Below are positions 34,621 through 46,889 of a stretch of 64,000 nt of DNA, piece after piece. Every line of letters starts with the position of its first letter. Within the stretch, counting starts at the first letter, position 1. The stretch is from assembly GCA_963513935.1 (NCBI GenBank), contig OY740769.1, positions 101,659,762-101,723,761 of the forward strand, written 5' to 3'. The stretch is from Aphrophora alni. Lineage: Eukaryota; Arthropoda; Insecta; Hemiptera; Aphrophoridae. The notes under the pieces were generated by a model. The model saw only the letters and a program-made list of their open reading frames with translations. It was not told where the DNA came from and made no database searches. A program made the position numbers and the translations under genes.

Positions 34621-34899
34621 AGCTCTGATGGTTAGGCTATGTGTAGAGGATGAAGAAACAAAGGGATACAAAGAAATATTGCGTTGGTAGGCTAAGGGGA
34701 AGAAGAAAAGTTACGAGACCTCCATAAGAGGTGGCTGGAGGATGTGGAGTTAGATTTAAGGGTTATGGGAATCAGAAGGTGTAGAAGAGTTATCCAAGAG
34801 ATAAGTGAACGGAGGAAGCTCTTGGAACAGGCCAGGGTGTTAGCACCAACTAAAGAGGATCAAAAAGAAAGAAATACTATTGGTCTATTGGTTAAATAA
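34620..34899 (+). pseudogene. C-terminal tail of an RTE-type endonuclease-reverse transcriptase
   Basis: In frame from 34729 to a TAA at 34897-34899, the sequence RWLEDVELDLRVMGIRR, then ISERRKLLEQARVLAP, matches the conserved C-terminal region of RTE/BovB-like polyproteins (usual form GRPRKRW-DDVE-DL--LGVR-W, then R-WR--VE-AR). An upstream frame reads RLGYV-RMKKQRD and GRRKVTRPP, joined by a frameshift at about 34722. Only the last 90 or so residues of the protein remain. Confidence 0.7.
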
Positions 34900-36120
34900 T
34901 TTATTATTGGAATACAGCTAAGTATAAAAGTTATAAGAATAAGTAGGCTATGTATAGGTGTATTGAAAATATAAAATTTACAATTCATGATTATGTATGC
35001 ATTATTCATTTTGTTTTGCCTCTAACAAATATATATAAGGTCTCAGGAGCAATTTCTCAATATATGGCAACTCTAAGAACTACCACTATTTCCGTTACCA
35101 TATAATGCGTCAATTTTTTTTCTCCAAAAAGTGAGCCTGTAACTGTTCAATTCTACAAGGTAAATTATAACAATTAGTACAGTAGGACTATTCCATAGTA
35201 ATGGGTGTTACATGTGCACACAATAAAAGTAATACATTTAAACAAATAAAAGTATAAATTAAGTTTTGGAGGTTAAATTATATAAAAATAGGTAATTTGC
35301 ATACATTGGTGTTTCTAGGAATTGCACAAAATGTTCCATAATGTGATAAAATGTAAAAACATAGGCGTAACGCATGTTACATGATTTGGACCTGACCATT
35401 TACTATGCTAACTTGTTTAGTAAAACTCTGTGAATCTTTTCAATTTTATTTAATCATTGTAAGGTATGTTACTTAGATAAGAACCCTCTATTTGAATTCA
35501 TAGTTTAAAAAAAAGTTAAAGTAGAAGTTTAAATGTAAAAAATATTGTTTCTTGTAACGGGTATTACAGTTAAATGTAACGGGTGTTACAGCATCCAATG
35601 TGTATACTTATAGGAACTCGTCTTACATGTATAACTTTCTTGTCACATATTATTTTTATCTCAGCAACCAATATATTAAACTAGGTTAATTTTTAGTAAT
35701 ATTTATTTATTTTTTATATAAAAATATGAGCCTACTGAAAAATAATAATATCAATTACATGTTGAATGCAATAACTAAAACAAATTCTGACAAAAATTGT
35801 TTTAATTCTATTTAAATGCTGTAATAATAGGCCCTAATAATAACTATAAACAGAAAAATTAATACTAATTTACAGATAAACTTATTAGATACTTAGGTTG
35901 AATACAATCTCAAATGTTTTTTTCAAACACATTGACTCGGCCAGAAAACTGGTAATAAAGTCGATTGCATAATTATATTTTTTTGTTATTGCACTAAAAA
36001 CTTTAACTTATTAACTTAACCTTGACTTATAAAATAATATGCAAAAATGAATTTTTTTTTTCCACCGAGGCTCATTTGGCGTGGAATGACCCAATACCTG
36101 ATTTTTCTTATGTCCAATCC
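34900..36120. other. AT-rich intergenic stretch
   Basis: No gene is seen. Two short direct copies of GTAACGGGTGTTACAG-like text occur near 35555-35592. Confidence 0.5.
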
Positions 36121-36144
36121 AATGTATTACTAGGTGATTACTGC

Positions 36145-36176
36145 GGTCTCAGTTATCTAAGTACCCATCTTCAGAT
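36145..36176 (-). repeat. Degraded hammerhead-like motif
   Basis: On the minus strand the order is CTGAAGA, TGGGTACTTAGATAACT, GAGA and CCGCAGTAATCACC. It aligns with the motif at 41012-41059 (GAAACCGCGGTAG) but has GAGA for GAAA and no stem I pairing, so it should be inactive. Confidence 0.4.
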
Positions 36177-36217
36177 TGGGAATATCATTACATAAGGTCG
36201 TCAAAACATTTAAAAGT

Positions 36218-36352
36218 CACAACACAAAACATGATTCACAAAAAAACACAACACAAAACATGATTCACAAAAAAACACAACACAAAACATGATTCACAAA
36301 AAAACACAACACAAAACATGATTCACAAAAAAACACAACACAAAACATATTT
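36218..36352. repeat. 29-bp tandem repeat, 4.6 copies
   Basis: Units CACAACACAAAACATGATTC plus ACAAAAAAA start at 36218, 36247, 36276, 36305 and 36334. The full copies are identical to the eye and directly adjacent, so this is a minisatellite. Confidence 0.95.
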
Positions 36353-36429
36353 AAAAAAAACACATTTGCTAGGGTTAACCTGATCGCGAACTGACCGGTC
36401 AAGGCGAAACGTTTAGTCAAAATGTTGTA

Positions 36430-37900
36430 ATTTTGGTTTGGATCTATCCTTCTCCTTACGCTCTAGTCCTTATCTCTTATGGGATGTGATGTAGTACTGT
36501 TTTGAATTCTGGTCAGTGTCAAACATAATATTAGCGTGGAAAAAACCTTGTCATTTAGTAGATGTTTAGTATTGGTTTTTTCTGCCTTGTAAATGGGGAA
36601 CTCCTCCCATTAGTCCATGTAATGGCCTTTATTGCATACATGTAGTATGTACATATTTTTAGAGAAATCTGTATAGCCTATCCATGGTTGTTTTGTATTA
36701 GGTGTTCAGTGAAATTCGATACTACTGTGGTATGACTCTTTAGGTAGATGTTCTTTAAACCTTTTTATAAATGGCTTTACCTATAACTAATTGTTAAAAT
36801 TCTCCAGTCCATGGGCTAACATGTTAACAGGTAAATTATTATCATTAAAGAAATGAAACTCTACAAAATATATTTACTTATTAACTACTTTAGAGTATAT
36901 GAATTTTATTTGAATTAGTTCTGTATTGTACAGAATATTTTCCTAACAATAAAATACAATTTAATTTTCAATAATACAACTATTAATTTAATAGAGTTTC
37001 TTAATAAAGGGCCAAACACAAAGAATAAATAATTCTTTGTTAGATTCATTACTGAAATAATAATAATTTTAATGAAGATATAGGTTATATGAAAAGTTTT
37101 ATCAATGGGTATTTTTAAATTTAACTAGTTTTTCATTTATGCAATAATATTAATGAGTTGAAAGTAACATACCTGTTAGTTTTTGGTAAGGATATGAATG
37201 TCTATTTAAAAGTGTGGCCTAATTAGCAAACATCTAGGTTAATTTTGATAATTTTACACAAACACTTTTAATTAATAAATATTAAATGATGATTGCTAAC
37301 ATATTAATATGAAAGAATTACTGGTAGTGAATGGTTCGTTGGGAAATAGGTAACTTATTTGTGAAATGGAATGTTCAATGATTTATCATGTTTGTACTGA
37401 AGTAAATTGAAATTAAAGGTGAATGAAAAATGACTGATTGTATGACTTTTATTATTAATCAGCTGTTTATTAGCACATGATTTCGACCTTCTACAGCTGC
37501 CTAAGAATGTGAGTTCTTAGGTATTGATATTATTAAAAAAATCCAACTAATCATAATATATTTCAATTGCTTTACAAACATGGTCTAATATATAATCAAC
37601 AAAGGATGAAAATGAATAGAAATTATTTCAAGAATAAAGTTTGTTAAATTAAATGCAATACGGTACCATCACTCACAGGAGCTTAATAAAATAATCTGGG
37701 CAAATAGCTTCAAAAAGGAGCTAAATGTGTAAAATGCATTTCCTTGTTGAAGAAAGAAAAGGTTTTGTATAATTATATTATAGAATCTCAAACTGAAAAT
37801 TAGGCCACTTAGGAGGTTAATTTTATATATATTTTTAAGATCTTCTAACACATATTTATTTAATTAATTGTTTACATATCTATTTATGTTTAACTTCTCT
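36430..37900. other. AT-rich intergenic stretch
   Basis: No gene is supported. A small hairpin (CTAAGAATGTGAGTTCTTAG) lies near 37502-37521. Confidence 0.5.
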
Positions 37901-37905
37901 GAGGC

Positions 37906-38110
37906 TCATTTATAGTTAGTACAAGTTTGACAATCCCAATGTACGTAGTTGAATACACACTCTTCATCATAATATATATAGCTTTGTGTTAGATCCTTCT
38001 CTTTGATCTTTTCTATCAGGTCTCTCTTGAATAACTCTTGTTTTCTTCCAATTGTAATGCTATTAGAGGGTTAGGGGTCTTTTTTATGCTCTTTATTTTT
38101 TAAAATGATG
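37906..38110 (-). other. Recurring peptide family, copy 1
   Basis: The minus strand reads VIIIILKNKEHKKDP, then after a stop PSNSITIGRKQELFKRDLIE, KIKEKDLTQSYIYYDEECVF and NYVHWDCQTCTNYK before TGA. Related text occurs at 59461-59601 and 61887-62046. I do not recognise the family. Repetition across intergenic and intronic DNA points to an interspersed element's protein end. Confidence 0.45.
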
Positions 38111-38698
38111 ATGATTACACAATTTTTACTTTTACTCCTTAAAAAAAAAATCGGGTTTATGATCCACAATATGAATTTTGTCTATAACTTTGTTATTTTT
38201 TAACATAATAAATTAGGCCAATCTGTATCTAAATATTTTGATATTATTTTTTTAAAGATTTGATGTGGCTGTTATTCTTAAAATGCATTATTCTCTTAAA
38301 TTAGAAACAGAAACATATACTATTTATTGAAAGAAGTATGTGGTGATGAATGTCCTCATGTACTCAGGTTTACAATAAAAATAAATAAACAAATTTAAGA
38401 ATGATAGGATATGATTAGAGACAATCAGTGGCTTAGTTAGTGTTGTTCTCATACAAAAAAGCAGATGCTAACAAAAAGTTTGTGAAATTCTGGTTTTATA
38501 GTTATTTGATAATAATGGATTGTTTATAATATAATAATATGGTTTAATAGGATATTTGACATCATTTGTGTATATAAAAACTAATACACAATATTTTGTT
38601 GCTTATTATACAAATGGGAATCATGACAGGATCAAAGACTAAACTCTTGAAAGTAGGGGCATAAGGTTGTTTACACTGATAAACAGTTAGGACAACTT

Positions 38699-38832
38699 TC
38701 TCTTGGCTTCCACCCTTGCAATCAGTTCCTTACCATCCTTTGTGTGGTGTAGGCCTGTGTGTTGTAGTCTGGCTTCAAACCCTTACTATAAGTTGCTTAC
38801 CGTCCTTTGTGTAGTGTAGGCTTGTATGTTGT
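38699..38832. repeat. 67-bp tandem duplication
   Basis: TTGGCTTCCACCCTTGC...GTGTTGTAGTC is followed by TGGCTTCAAACCCTTAC...ATGTTGTA. The shared core CTTACCRTCCTTTGTGTRGT occurs with a period of 67 bp. Confidence 0.8.
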
Positions 38833-39459
38833 ACTTTTATCTGATCACGTTTGTATTTAATCAATTATCTGTGACTGCTCAGGCTTAGTTTTAGAATCGA
38901 GTTCTTTTTCTAGATTATAAATTTAGTTTTAGTTTCCAACATGGCCTCAGGCTACTAGGCTGTTTGCTGTTTTAGTTTGTGAAGATTTGGAAAAATAATT
39001 GCCTGAACATTTATTTAAATATACTTGAAGTGATTCTTTATTTCAAATTCAAATTATCACATCCTGAAGAAAGACATGGACAAACTGGTAATTATCGATT
39101 TAAACAGCACAGATTAAGGCTAAACATCCCTGAAAAAGTTGTGTTTCTGGCCCGGTAGATAGCAGCATCTCTGCGGCAAAATTGTATTACTGATAATTTG
39201 CGTAATTATTGTCCGATTTTTGTTTTGTAAGTTATTTTGTAAATAATATCAATAAAATATTTACGCTACGGAGGTGAAACTTTTTTAGATTTTTTTATAA
39301 AAAAGTTGTTGAGCAAAAATATTATTATTATTATCATTATTTTTAATCACAGGTAGTCAATTTTTAAATAATAATTTTAAATGAATTTTGCCGTTTTCAG
39401 ATATGAATACGGTCAAATGGTCCTATTGGAATTGTGTTTTAAAGATACTATCATTATTT

Positions 39460-39545
39460 CTCCCACGCCCGCGCCCCCCCGCGTGGCGCACCGCCATTCT
39501 GCCCAGCCGCTCTGATGCGCGGCCCCTCCTGTAGTGATGTGGTGC
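39460..39545. other. Isolated GC-rich, CpG-containing block
   Basis: CCCACGCCCGCGCCCCCCCG, CGTGGCGCACCGCC and GATGCGCGGCCCC stand out in DNA that is otherwise about 30% G+C. It could be a promoter/CpG island or the end of a transposon. No exon is seen in it. Confidence 0.4.
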
Positions 39546-39930
39546 TAATTAGCAAAGCAGCGAATTCCAAGCAACTAACAAACATTAGCAGTTGCAGAGC
39601 ATTCCTAACAACTAGAAATAGCTGCTTTACAATTAGCAGTGCTTATACTAGCTCATGGTACTATTTTCAACTGTTTTGACAGCTGATTCTGATAACATTT
39701 AAAAGAAGCAGAAATACGGATTTAGCAGTTAAATACAATGATGAATGGAAACTAATTTAACAGACACTTGGCTTTGTGGCTTAATGTTTGAGTATTGTAA
39801 TTATTGTAATTTAATTTTGTATGTTGTTGACATTGGCTACACAATTGTATTTTTCAACAACTAAGGCATAGATTTAGGTTGTGGGTTGTAAATTAAGATA
39901 TGTAAATTTTTGTATGTACATTAAGTTATA

Positions 39931-39936
39931 TTTATT
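39931..39936 (-). terminator. Candidate poly(A) signal
   Basis: AATAAA on the minus strand, about 35 nt after the stop of the possible exon at 39969-40182. Confidence 0.35.
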
Positions 39937-39968
39937 CAATGGCTAGACAATCATTTTGTTTCATCAAT

Positions 39969-40182
39969 CTATGTTTTTTTTCTAGGTAATTTTTCTTCGA
40001 TTCCCTCAAAAATGTAATTGACCCCAATACTTTGTAAATTATTCGTTTTAGAACCATACATTTTAACTTCATCCACTCCGTCTACAGATAGTTTAACCTT
40101 CTCCAATATGAGGACCTTAGTATCTTGGCACACAAACACACACACTCCTATGCTCATCCTTATATTATTTTCTGCATTGTAA
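39969..40182 (-). CDS. Possible terminal exon of an unrecognised gene
   Basis: After an acceptor-like TTACAATGCAG the frame is open to TAG at 39969. It reads RMSIGVCVFVCQDTKVLILE, then KVKLSVDGVDEVKMYGSKTN and FEGIEEKLPRKKT. Composition is protein-like. A minus-strand AATAAA lies only about 35 nt beyond the stop (39931-39936), as expected for a last exon. No domain is recognised and no upstream exon was connected. It could also be part of an old repeat. Confidence 0.35.
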
Positions 40183-40956
40183 TGTATTCTATTAGCAACT
40201 TGAAAAACAAATATTAGATATTAGTAATATGTATTGATAGACATTTTCTGAAAATATTTGGGTAAAAACCACTTTGCTCTAATCACTTTATAACACAACA
40301 AACCCAGGTTTTTTCCTTTAGTGTTTAGTTTATTATGGTGATATCAAGTCCAATCATCTTTCACTTGAGTGAAATTGACCATGCATTGTCAGAAATGGTA
40401 TAATGGAAGTTAATGTATAATGGTTTTTGATATAACAAGTGATATTGATGATTAGACACTGAGGAAGGTGGTAACACCATGCATACAATGTCTGCTAGCT
40501 AATAGTCTTGTATTATAAAATACAAGAAGTCAAATATTTTCACACAGAACTGTAGTGTAAAACAAAGATCAACATGTTTTCCGGAAATATAATGTTTTCA
40601 TTAAAATATGTTAATAATTATAACACTTATATTATTTTGTAACGGTTGTAAAATAATAATAATAACATAATAGTGTTTTGATGTATCATATTATTTGTAT
40701 CTGTAGCAGTAGAAAAGGAAGGAGAATGAAACATATATTTTAGCAAGTTTTTTAATTTAATAGGTATAAAAAGGAGTTTTAAGTTTGAGCAAAAAAAAAA
40801 TAAATAAAAAATAAAAAACGGAAATGTATATCCCAAATGTTTTTATTTATTATATTGTATTGTGATTCATAAGTATTTTTCTTTTATTTATAACAGTGAA
40901 ATGTTGTATTATTTGAATATTGTATTATCTTTTGCAGCTAATAAGGTTATAAATAG
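40183..40956. other. AT-rich intergenic stretch
   Basis: No gene is supported. A hammerhead-like scrap at 40463-40500 is discussed under rejected items. Confidence 0.4.
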
Positions 40957-41102
40957 GTTAATAAAATAATACCTGTTATATGTCCATCTTAGTGATCTTC
41001 TTTTTGTGGTAAACACTACCGCGGTTTCAGATGGTATCACTCATCCATCATCAGGTGTTAAAAATATCATTAGACGGACATAACAGGTAATATTTTATTA
41101 AC
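40957..41102. mobile_element. 146-bp TIR element containing a hammerhead-like motif
   Basis: The left end GTTAATAAAATAATACCTGT (40957-40985) is matched in inverse by GGACATAACAGGTAATATTT (41076-41102). The ribozyme-like motif lies in the middle on the minus strand. There is no coding sequence and no clear target duplication. Confidence 0.6.
41012..41059 (-). ncRNA. Hammerhead-ribozyme-like motif with canonical CUGAUGA core
   Basis: Minus strand, 5' to 3': stem I AACAC, core CUGAUGA, one unpaired U, stem II GGAUG...CAUCU, core GAAA, stem III ACCG/CGGU with no loop, cleavage base A, stem I GUGUU (perfect complement of AACAC). Predicted cut: between 41017 and 41016. The self-complementary loopless stem III (ACCGCGGU) is expected to favour dimers. 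The extra U after the core occurs at the same place in the motif at 46805. The fold follows directly from the sequence. Activity is inference. Confidence 0.6.
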
Positions 41103-44100
41103 ATATTTATAAATTATGTGATTCACAGACCTTCCCACAATGTAATAAGGTTAACTAGTTACTATCGGATTGTAATCTCTCTAAGGAATAAAGATTTCCT
41201 TCATTGATTATAATATGCAAATATTTTATTTTGTAATAATGTTTAACAGATAATTGTCCCTCAATTTTGGTTTCATAACATAGAAAACGATATTTGAATA
41301 AATATTTATGCAATTAAAATTAAATTTTCATACAATAACAAAATTTTAATTTACCATAAATAATTTTTTCTATGTTATATATATATTGCTTTAAAGTCCA
41401 GAGTATTAGATGTATATAACATATTAAGTTTTGAATAAACATGAATAAATACCTTTTTATATAATTAAATTTAAAAAAAGTATGTACGTTTGAAGCTGGA
41501 TTATTATATTAACATGTTTCGAGAGAGCCACTGTATGTAAATTAGGTGGAAAGAAGAGGGTTAATAATTCAAGATACTTAATTCTTCTCATGTTCATCAT
41601 TCGTGTTTCTTCTTACCTTCTCAAGGACATAGATAAAGGAAATAAAATGCATACAAAACAAAGTAAACTTACTATTTAACATTGTATATGTTTTACAAGA
41701 TTCTCCAAGTACATACATTTTGTTATAAACTGGCAGGTAAAACAACAATAATGATCTTTAAATGTAACAAAAACAAATAACAATTTTCATGTTTCGCCTT
41801 AACAAAGCATTATATTGTCAACAACATTTTAAACAATCTCGTCGTTTTCACTGCATTGCAGCTACAAATAAATACAATACATTTGCTAACAAAACAATTA
41901 TAGATAATTCGATGAAATTAAAAAATAAATAAATATTATGAAACATTGGCACTTGCACTAATATAACCTTTCTTATAGTCTCTCTTAACGTTTACACACC
42001 CTGAATTTTACAGTACAAAAAATAATGATTCATACATTCTTAACACTAGAACATTTGAGTTAAATATATATAATATAGTGTAATGAAATTCTATAAATAA
42101 ATACTAAGACACTGGTCTGTAAATACGCACGTTGTAAAAATTGTTTATATTTTGTTGATTCTTCAACCTACTCTAAAGTTGCACATTAACCACAGAATAG
42201 TCAGCATTTAAAAAAAATTGTTTTCACAATTTATTAATACTGTTAGAATTGAAAGCAGGTTTTAGATTAGTTTGATTTTTTTTGTATATGTTCCATAAAA
42301 AAGAGTCTATTGTATTTGATGAAGTTAACAAAAGTTTCCCCCCAGATATTGGAGATATAACGATCATATTCTTTTTTTTTATTTGACACTTCTTCCTGAT
42401 AACATTGAAACATTATCAATGTAATGAGGAAAATTTGTTTAAGTTTTACAAGCCATTACTTATACTTCAAGTAAAAATAAACAATAAGTAGACATATATT
42501 AAAAACATGACAAAGATTTGTTCCATTTAAATAGTTATGTTACTTAAATATGTGCTTATATTCATAAAAATCCTGTATAATAAAAAAATCTACATTTTGG
42601 TATATAACCCAAAATCCTAATAGTTGTATTCTACAGTGGTTCATGTGTAGGGAGTAAAAATTGCTCACTTTATATTGATGTTCTCCCTCTATGTTTATTC
42701 TTGAATCAAATTGCAAAGACATGATTAGATCCATCAGCACATTGGAGTGAATTGCATTTACATTTTAGCAGTAGACAAGTTCTGTTGCTTCAAGTGATAG
42801 TGTTTATATCTACACCTGTAGATGGTTTTTCACAGATGTGTGGTTCCTTTCACCATAATTTTAGCCTGAGCAACCAGAATTCACTATCAATCACTTCCTT
42901 ACGATGATACTATTTTCCTGTAACTTTTGAAATTTACAAAAATTGAATGTGAGACCTTATATACAACAAGTGAAGGTACTAGTAATTAGAATAAAATACT
43001 TGCAACATAAACAAAAATGGAATTTGAAAGTTGAAATTTGGGTAATAAATAATAAATAATTGAAATAATAAAGAAATGTCAAATAATGGTACACACATAT
43101 TAAAAAAGAATTTGAAATACAAATTAAATAATGTAAATCTTGGAAACAAACGGAATTTTACATTTGAATAGTGATTAAAGATATATTGCACAGGATTCAC
43201 ACCAAAACATAATACACAGGTTGTTATTAAACACAATTATATTGTTTTTTCTCAGTCCACAGTTTATGTATGGAGTTTAAGTATTTATTCTTATTCTATA
43301 ATTAATTTATATTAAAAAAAAAATGAATTTTTAGAAAGCATTCTAGATATGAAAGAAAACTACATTATGTGTAACATAGCTTTTGATATTTCAAAGATAT
43401 ATATTTTTAATACAAACATAATCCAATTTAGTTTATTATATTAATAAAACACCTCTTTAAAAATGTAGATTGAATACATTTAATCTTAATGAAAAAATAT
43501 ACAAATAAAAGTGTATTTTTACAAGAGTTTTACGTTACTATTTCTGCTTTCAATTTTAACATGTTTTATAAAAATTACACATAACTTTTTTACAAATTAC
43601 TATAATTTTATTATTATCATTTATACTAATGCACTCATATCACAAACAATATGTCCACGGACGATTTATATATTTTATTTTATTTGAAAAAAGGAGATTT
43701 AATTGCTTATAATAATTCTTGAAAATTTTAATAAAAAATATTTATCCAATATTTTAGATTCTTTTTGAAAATATGTTTACTAGATTTTGTCTGGTGGAAT
43801 AGGATGTATAAAACACTCCTGATTAATAATAATTTTAATCCTGTGGCGTAACAGCTTGTGTGGTCAGTACATTGAGTTTGTGTTGTCATAATTGTAGCCT
43901 ATGCGACTGGAATTTGCTAACAATTGTAGTTTCCACTTGTGCCTTAAGCTGCCAAAGAGATTGAATTTGGAATTTCCAACACATCAAGGAAGAGCTGCTA
44001 GACCAACAGGAACAAACACAATCCTAATTATGATGAAGAAATTCTGTTTCACCTGTTATATCTTTATTAAAAGAGAGCTTATGTTATTAGGTTTCTTAAA

Positions 44101-44640
44101 ACTTTGATACCACCTTCCCTCTTAAGGATTTCTAGTGGTTAGGTAAATTTTTTATTTTTTAAAGTGTAAAAAAGATGTTTAGGAAAAGGTTATTTCTATT
44201 GAATGGTGTTTTATTATTTTTTTAAGTTAAGGTAAGATTATGAGGAAAAAATACCATTATAACCACAATGGTTGTTTATTTCAAACTAGTTTTAACCTTT
44301 ACAGTTCTGACTATCAACTATTGTGGATTATATCAATGTTTTTCTTTTTTATCATAATATAATGTTTAACTTCTACACAGTAAAAGCCTCAGATTTTAAA
44401 ATAAGTAAAGGTAAGAGTATAATACTGAATATTTTGCCCATTAAAAACGACTTTATGAGGTAAAATTAAATTAGTTGCCAAAAGAAAGAACACAATTTTC
44501 CACAATAAATACTTAATTTGTACAATTAATACAAGATGATGTTTAATGACTATGTACATATGTTTTAATAACAGTTGTCACATGTACACTAACCTTCCAT
44601 TGAACTGTCAATGCCACTAGGGTTTGTGTGCATGTGGTAT
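41103..44640. other. AT-rich intergenic stretch
   Basis: No supportable gene is seen. Open frames here are Phe/Ile/Tyr-biased and lack motifs. Confidence 0.5.
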
Positions 44641-44690
44641 CGGAGGATGATGGCTTTGTTATTAAAACATTAATAAAGCTTTGTATAAAT
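44640..44690 (+). repeat. Decayed hammerhead-like motif
   Basis: GGAGGATGATGGCTTTGTTA followed by TTAAAACATTAATAAAGC aligns in spacing with the decayed copy at 26655 (GAAGATGGTGACTTTGACGT, TGAAAC). The core G of GAAA and the stems are lost. Confidence 0.3.
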
Positions 44691-46392
44691 GAAGTGTTTA
44701 TTGTGGAAAATTGTATTTTCTTTCATTTGATGATTGAAGTTTGTACAAGTGTTGTTAATATAATGGAAAAGTTTACAGGTTACTTGATTTAGTTTAAAAT
44801 GAAAACATTATGAAGGGTATTGGGAGGGTTTAGTGCGAAAAGAGAACTAGAAAGTGGTAGAGTAGTGAATATGAATGAATTAAAAAAAAAAAAAAAGGTT
44901 TGTAAAAGAAGGTATCAATTAGGATTAATATAAAGACTATTTTCAGGCAGTATTGTTGAAAAACTACACAGGTGAAAGATTTCTATATATTATATAGAAA
45001 TGTTTAATGGCCTAATGATTAAATTGACAAATCTAAGTTATGAGGAATAAAAGTGATTGTTGCAAATGATTCAGTAAAAACAATATGTTATTATTATACT
45101 TCCATAAGTGTAATATTAATGGTCTATAGCAACCCTAAACTACTTTTTAATTTACAATGATTCAAACAGATGTTTTTTAACATTATACATTTACAAAGAT
45201 GTTTATGGCTTATCAGATGTTATAAATTTATTAGCTTCGTTTGAAGTTATGTTTATATCATTGCTCAAAACAAATAAGCACAATTTATGCACAGCATCAG
45301 CTAGTAGGTAGTTAGAATTAATATACCATATAAACAAAATTTTAACTGCAGAATATATTTTGAGTTTAGAATTATTACAAGTTATTAATACTAGTCTCCT
45401 TTTTTCAAACGTGAAGTGATTTTGTTATAATATAATGTCATTACTTGATGAATGTACAATGAGGAAGTGAGTATGGCAGTGAGCGGTGACCGCACTTGGT
45501 TCATTCAATGTACTACAACATTTTCTAAACATTTATTTTAAATTAAGTGTTGCATCTAATATATGATACATTTTATAAACAGAAAACAGAAAAGTGACGA
45601 ATCAAAGGCATCCGGTTTTTACACAACTTGCACTTGGGATCTGAATACCATTCCAGGATACGTTTTATTATATTTGTTAACCTAACTCTAGGACCATCTA
45701 TCACCATAATCTAATATGAAGAAAAGATATAATAATAAAAATAAAAAAAACCGTAAAAAGTAAATATTGAAGGTTTGATTTAGATCAAATATATGTACAA
45801 ACTATTGAATGAGATAAGCATTTTCATGTAAAAAAAGCAAGGATAAACCAATTTAAAAATTAATTTTGGTTTCTTGATTTTGTAGTTTCTGTTGTTGATG
45901 TTATAAGGTTTGTTAGATGTATTCATGAAGACACCGAGAGAAAATGGAAAGGTTATATATTAAAATTGTATACATGTTTTATTATATCACCAAACACAAG
46001 ATCTATTCTTCACTCTTCACTTAGGACAATCTCCTTGAATAGAGCATTGTATGATTTAACTAAAGTTTTACAGAAACTATTAAATTAAAAATTACTTTTA
46101 AGTAATAACAAATTAAATTTATCGATATTTTACTTTATTTTTTGTCTCTCGTTTATTAAAATTATAAAACTTGTATGATGTATTAGATTATATGTAAAAA
46201 TTATAATAATATCTTAATGTTACTAAATTAATGACAATTTAAAATAGATTTTGATTCAACAGTTTCATACATTTCTTCATTTCATTAAATATGTAACACA
46301 ACTAAATACCAACCTACAATCATAGCCATTAAATCAATTAGATGATAAAAATTGGGCTGTTGCCATTTCATTTTCCATTAAATCAGCACATC

Positions 46393-46429
<37 letters not shown>

Positions 46430-46690
46430 CATTGTTATTTATAGAAATAGTCACTCAGAACAATATATTTTTTAATCTTATTTAAATAATATTAAAAGAA
46501 AACAACCTATCAAGTTCATTTATTTTAAAGTAATTGAATAATGCTAGATGGACCTTTCAATGATTAATGCAGTTTATTCAGATATTTGCTGTCATTTGTG
46601 AATATAGCAACTAATAAAGTTATAATTATTTTGAGCATTCAAACCGAGCTTTACTTCTGGCTTCATTTCTTAGAGCATTAGTTTTAGAAT
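44691..46690. other. AT-rich intergenic stretch
   Basis: No gene is seen. It contains a 32-nt poly(A) run at 46396-46427. Confidence 0.5.
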
Positions 46691-46885
46691 AAAGTTTCTT
46701 ACCTTTGTTTCCGTCAAGTGACCTCTTTTTTGTAATCGTGATGCGTTTCGGGACTTTTATCCCATCTTCAGACATAAGTATAAATTAATTTAATATACCT
46801 GTGTCTGAAGATGGGATAAAAGTCCCGAAACGCGTCACGATTACAAAAAAGAGGTCACTTGGCGGAAACAAAGGTAAGAAACTTT
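46691..46885. mobile_element. Inverted-repeat element with hammerhead-like core in each arm
   Basis: Arms of about 85 bp (46691-46776 and 46801-46885) are near-perfect reverse complements, from AAAGTTTCTTACCTTTGTTT / AACAAAGGTAAGAAACTTT inward to TTATCCCATCTTCAGAC / GTCTGAAGATGGGATAA. The AT-rich spacer is 24 bp. Confidence 0.75.
46805..46843 (+). ncRNA. Hammerhead-ribozyme-like motif, weak stem I
   Basis: CUGAAGA (46805-46811) is followed by U, stem II GGGA/UCCC with loop UAAAAG, GAAA (46827-46830), and stem III ACG/CGU without loop, then C and ACGAUUAC. Only about three stem I pairs form with the upstream GUGU, so cleavage is doubtful. The mirror arm has the same core on the minus strand at 46765-46771 with a mismatch in stem III. 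Confidence 0.45.
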
Positions 46886-46889
46886 AAAA

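Noticed and set aside
36218..36352. Evenly spaced 29-bp repeats that could suggest a CRISPR array
   Set aside because: The units are directly adjacent with no unique spacers, there are no cas genes, and the DNA is eukaryotic. It is a minisatellite.
40463..40500. GACACTGAGGAAGGTGGTAA with CACC and later TGTCTGC, resembling a hammerhead with stem I AGACA/UGUCU and stem II GGUG/CACC
   Set aside because: The GAAA core is absent (ATGCATA in its place) and the cleavage site cannot be placed. At best a dead relic, and possibly chance.
42979..43236. Minus-strand 85-codon frame with many Phe/Tyr/Ile
   Set aside because: Composition is that of random AT-rich DNA, with no motif, splice sites or start context.
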